Below are positions 59,021 to 64,000 of a DNA stretch of 64,000 bases, one piece after another. The position numbers were made by a program, and so were the translations under genes. Numbering within the stretch: the stretch's first letter is position 1; the number at the start of each line of letters is the position of its first letter. The stretch is from contig JBCFYV010009882.1 of NCBI GenBank assembly GCA_039000515.1, positions 57,652,277 through 57,716,276 of the forward strand. Reading direction: 5' to 3'. Source of the stretch: Timema cristinae (lineage: Eukaryota; Arthropoda; Insecta; Phasmatodea; Timematidae). The notes under the pieces were generated by a model. It saw nothing but the letters and a program-made list of their open reading frames with translations. It was not told the DNA's origin and made no database searches.

Positions 59021-62000
59021 TTACTTAAAGTTCAGGCAGGAAGAAGCCTACAGACAATTTTATGAGTAAATCAACTACCCTGAGCTGTGGATTATTTTAA
59101 AAATAGTAATTTTACAAAAAAAAACTACTTATAGTTAAGAAATATAAATTTATAGCACTGTAGGGCCATTCTAAGAATTCTTTATGATTTTGTTATCTTT
59201 TTTCCAATGAAATGTCTTAAAACGCACTAAATAAAACGTAATTACATTACCATAGGAGACCCTATCTTGAGTTGTAACGTCACAGGTAGGCAAAGTCCCT
59301 AAGACGTGTATAGATAAAATAACGATTAAACCTAGTCTATTCTAACCTAGATTCATGTTAGTTATTTTTCTGTTAACGTAGTCAATAAATCCTGGACCAA
59401 AACTGTTCACACATGAAAACACATTCACCCCTCTTTTTCAGGCGCTATAAATGGTCTATCACACGTGATATTTAAAATTTAATTTTAATAAGAAAAATAT
59501 AAGTTTGTTTAATACTACACTGATTTTGAGTTAGGGCACAGACAATTGTAAGCCAAATAGTCACTCACATTCCAAATAGTGAGGAGATATCTAAATTTGT
59601 GTTATTTTTCACTAAAATCTCAGTTTATATACTAACTTTAATAAAGTAATTGTAAATCAAAAAGGTGGAAAATAAAACGAGTTATGGATTAGAAAATATA
59701 TTTATAAAATTTTATTGTTGTTTAGAGGAGTGCCCACAATTCTCTTAGAAAAACCTTGTAAGTAACACAACATAGGATTGTTAGGTTTTTTTTAAACAAC
59801 ATCACCTAATATATATTTTTTGTGTTAATCTACTAAATTTGAACACTTTTTGTCAAATAAGGTTCTCTTTCAAATAACCGATTCTAATAATTATTATTGG
59901 AAACCAGACAAGATAAATAATATTGATCATTCAGATAGACACACATCAGGCACATCTCATTTATCTGCGTCCTTTACAAATACATTCAAAAGTGCTTCAT
60001 CACCGTTCTTTACTTATATATCCCATCCTCTACCAGTTAAATAGTTTTTATTTTTTTATCTTACACTTTATCTTTTAATCGTTCCTTTATTAAAAACTAA
60101 ATCTGTCTTTTTATCATTCCTTTATTCATTATTTATCTTTTACTCTTAAGATGCGTTTTGAAGGGGGACTTTTCTATCCATACAATAACGTTTTATATTA
60201 CCATCCATATTAAATAAATATTTTTTTAAATGAGAGTTTAAAACACCATTACTATTTAAAACTTATAAGTAAACTAAATCAAATAAACAACTTTTAGTCC
60301 AGGTTTTTTCGAAAATAATTAATAATTATCTTCATTACTATTTTATATTACGTATTGTGTTAAAATTAAATATTCTGCCTGGATTTAAAGAGCTAAGTTC
60401 AGATTTTTTAAGGTATACGTAAAGGATAATTTCATGGCCGCAATTGGTTAATGAATGTTTATGGGGTTGAGGAATCATAATAGAGAGATGTTAGACATCA
60501 TTTGAGAAAATACTAATCCAATTCTCTAAGGAAATTTAATCAACAATAATTCGACATGAACTAAATAGTTCTAATTTTTATTCAAGTTGTTTTTAATTGT
60601 AAATCCATAAGACTGTAGTAAGATTTTTAATTAAATGTATTTCTAGAGTTATAATTTGTAATATATTTTCATAATTGTTTTTAACCTCCAACATTTTTCA
60701 TTTTCAGACTCTTCTAGCTTGAAAAAAATTGAGTACATTTAATTAATATTTTCACGTATTCATTCCATAAATAATGCGATCGGTAGTAGTCAAAATTGAT
60801 AAAGATTTTTCAATCAAATGTGATAAAAATGGTTTTAAATGTTCTCATTGCTTTGTAAAACATGATTCAATGACAATCTTATATTATACACCTGCAAATA
60901 TTGAATATATTTATTAGTAGCTAGACCCTCGCTTCTTGTGGAACCTTTTCAGTTGGTTGATAGAATGAAATATATTTAAACACGATATATTTCAATGATT
61001 TAAGAGTAAAAAATATTTCAATCATTTTCCTTATGAAACACTTCGTCATTTTCTAAAAAAAATTATATAGAAACTTTTATTTTCCATAATGTTTCGGATA
61101 TATATTTTATCCTATAAGGATACGAGTATTTTATCATATTAAATATGTATTGGATGAACATCAAAAACAATACACCAAGTCGATATAAGTTTTTTTAACA
61201 GTAAGGATACAGAATTATAATTTTACAGTTCAAATAGAGAACTAACTTGTAAATTCGAACCATGAGTGCTGTCCTCATAAGTTGTAAATAACTTATGTAT
61301 TAATAATAGTTGCATACAGCATTTTCATACATCGACTCTTAACAGGTGCTAGTCAATTTTTGATTTAGATGCGCACTGCTGGTCTATTTGTGGGCAAGTG
61401 GATTACTTACGCCATTTATGCGCGCATACATTAGAGTGTATATGTGGGAAAACAGTTTCGTTTATTGGAAGATTCATAAAATCTGCTGAGGTGAGTGAGA
61501 TATTTCCCCTATAAACAAAATACATCACATACGACGAATTTCAAAAGGTAAAACCATTAGTTTACATTATAACAGAAACATATATCAGTCATCTTTAAAA
61601 CATGTATCATGTATGTTTCTCAGTTGCTAAGTTTTATCAAGGAGACGGAAATATTGAACAAAAACCTTAATGAGTTGGAGGTTAAGAAGCTGTTTCACGT
61701 TATCAGCTTGAAAATGATAAAAACACGCTTAGGAATCCGTCTGATCATTGTATTAGAAATAAATAAGAGTACGTTCCTTCGAAATCGTTTCGATCAAGTT
61801 ACCGACACTTAACTGTCTGACATCAGTGGAAAATCTAGTTCTGGGACACAATGGTCTCTTGCAGTCTCCCGTAAAGCGCTGATATCATTTGAAGTTCATT
61901 ACACTTTGCATGTATTCATTATGCTGTTGTTTATGTGTCTTTGCGGCGTACGTAAGCTAATTAATGTGACGTTCTTGCTATCCCGTAGCATAATCTGGAG

Positions 62001-64000
62001 ATTCTATAGAGGACCTGCTCGAGTTTATTGAGGAGACTGAGCAGATAAGGATATGAATTATACGATATATTCAATTTATTTACTCAAAGATAGTTTCCAT
62101 ATATGAACTATAGGATAGCTTCCTTTAGTTTACAGATGTAATCTATAAGATATATTACATCTAGATAATCGCATAACATGCCTAAACTTTGTTTCATTAT
62201 GAGCCTACCTTACGTATAGAGACTCTCTTATAAAGCTGAACATAGAAATTGAGATGGCATTCTTACACTAAAGAAATGAGCTTTTAATGTACCAATTCTA
62301 CTCAGATAAGCTGGATATGATATAGCCCGACATACCATTAAGCTATTAAGATAACACATAAAGATAATACCAGGCATAATTCAAACCTCAAATATGTTGA
62401 TAACTGGACTGACTGAAATATATAGACAAATGGAAATATTGAATATTCTTTCACGGGACATAGCCAACATATTTACTTAATACAGACTCTACCTTGAACC
62501 TGTAGGATCCGCTGTCTGACTAACTTTATTCAGACATATTATGCTGAACCTTATATCAGAATACAAAAGGGATAACTGACGACTCTAGCCGATAAGACGG
62601 GTTAAGTTGTTCATTGCCATCATCAAAGGTATGCTCAAAATTTAATAAAAATACACTTATTCCATGACAGTTGACAGTGCATACGAATGGTTTCTTTAAA
62701 AAAGAATATATAAATACTTCTACTTACGAGCCTGACGATGTTTACTGGACACCCCAAGTAAATAAATGTATGCTAGGTTAACACACAAAAAAAAACGACA
62801 TGATGGTAAACCATTATCGAGTACAATGGACTTAGAGCTAAAACTTTACTTTTGTGGTTAAAGGAGGTAAAGGAAACGTTCAAGGCAAAAGAACTAAAGA
62901 ATATCACGTTAAGAACACTCAGTCTAGCAGACTACTGCGGCTATGTGAACAATAAAATCATCATTTTGAGAGAATTGCCTCTTAAAAGATCGGTTAGTCA
63001 TTAATTAATTACCCAAAGGGTTAATCTGTTTACTTTACTCTCTATCTCTCGATGGAAAACGCCATATCATGCCTTGCATTCTTCACACTCTACCATGGCA
63101 CCACTATTCTATACGGAAGATGTCATTGGACTAATCTTAAGAAGAAGAGGAAATTGAAGCTATCATAAGAAAGACTTTCCATATTGGTGTAAGACTTAAA
63201 CTTGAAAAAGACTGTATTTATCAAAATTTAAAAATACTTTTTTCATTAAGAAATAATGTTTAAGCATGTATGTTTAAAAGGTTAACAAACTTGTATACAA
63301 AAACATTTTTCATGGTGAATTGTCTAAACCTACATAGTTAAAGTATGTGTAGGATTAAATAATAAATGCTTTTTTTTACGTGTTAGCTCGTATGATTAAA
63401 CAATGGGATAAATTTAATATAAAACACTTTTTTAAATAAAATAATAATATGTAAGATTAAACCGTATATAAGCTTTAAATGTTCAAGATTATTTATTAAC
63501 TGATAATCACTAGTATTTTTAAATATATAATTGCTAGTACCTCAGATCCAAGGTAATGAATAAAAAATACATTAAGTTTTAGCAATATTTCTGTTACTAA
63601 AAAAATTATCTTACAGGATACTAACTCTACTTACTTATTTTATGGCACTTGTAACTCGAAAGCTCACTGCCGAAATTATAAAATTACGACAACTTTCCCT
63701 ATCTTGAACTTGCTCTAGTCAGTCCACCTCACTACACCCAATCTCTTTTATATTTTTTTAATAGATCTAACTGATTTCAAAATCATATTTTTACATTGAA
63801 AGATAACATGCATATACTAAACAAAGATGGATTTTCCTAGAAATATCCATGATAAAAATAACCAAGCCATTTTCAGTCACGATTTTATTACCTGAATTTC
63901 ACTCAGTTGATCCATCATATATTATATAATATGTTCACACGAATGTCTGTATCCTTCACGTTGTAAATAGGTCAAGATACAATATGTAAGATCCCTTATA
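59021..64000. other. AT-rich sequence, nothing recognised
   Basis: No gene, RNA or named repeat was recognised. 61320-62040 is less AT-rich with a 67-codon plus-strand frame at 61609 that shows no family; 62050-62200 has weak repetition of an ATA(C/G)GATA-type word. Confidence 0.45.

Noticed and set aside
62050..62560. Possible ~50-bp tandem repeat
   Set aside because: Similarity between candidate units is limited to short AT words and does not hold an even period.

Overview
The window is AT-rich animal DNA with no recognisable host protein-coding gene. I see no open frame that looks like a cellular gene, no rRNA, no intact tRNA gene, no operon-like layout and no CRISPR. The repeat types (tRNA-headed SINEs with box A/box B, LINE reverse-transcriptase debris, hAT, Tigger/pogo and Helitron transposons, many microsatellites) say metazoan, most likely an invertebrate such as an arthropod; I cannot name the species. 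It reads as intergenic or long-intron sequence in which nearly everything recognisable is mobile DNA or tandem repeat.

Layout. 1-6.5 kb: diverged copies of one SINE family (called SINE-A here), including a head-to-head pair at 1.64-2.07 kb. 6.7-7.1 kb: a 33-bp minisatellite. 7.6-8.2 kb: an old copy of a long non-coding repeat family (element R). 8.6-10.0 kb: a degenerate array of about 140-bp units. 10.3-15.2 kb: several SINEs, including SINE-A with an 11-bp target duplication, a SINE-B nested in an older SINE-A, and a distinct SINE-C with a 13-bp duplication. 18.3-21.5 kb: SINE-B with a 12-bp duplication, a dead LINE fragment and a long element R. 22.4-23.4 and 25.75-26.16 kb: degenerate tandem arrays of about 138-bp units that each begin with a tRNA-like motif. 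24.2-24.55 kb: a TATA-bearing, GC-richer stretch that could be a promoter and first exon. 29.7-30.84 kb: a cytosine-poor GA/GT-rich tract carrying a 5'-truncated SINE-B. 31.0-31.5 kb: a deleted Tigger/pogo element. 33.0-34.6 kb: a second element R and two copies of SINE-D. 35.84-36.04 kb: a nearly perfect 97-bp-arm palindrome. 42.5-46.0 kb: an internally deleted Helitron. 46.0-46.6 kb: a minus-strand LINE fragment. 49.5-51.0 kb: a hAT element with an 8-bp target duplication. 53.8-55.05 kb: two more tandem arrays. 57.6-59.0 kb: a third long element R. 59-64 kb: AT-rich sequence with nothing I can name.

How the parts relate. No pathway is encoded. SINE-A and SINE-B have different tRNA-like heads and bodies but share the same 3' tail, so they probably used the same LINE reverse transcriptase; that LINE is not visible here. 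The Helitron, hAT and Tigger copies keep their ends but have lost most or all of their catalytic regions, so they could only move, if at all, with enzymes supplied elsewhere. Element R recurs at least four times with conserved ends and an internal duplication but no coding capacity, and I could not assign it to a known class.
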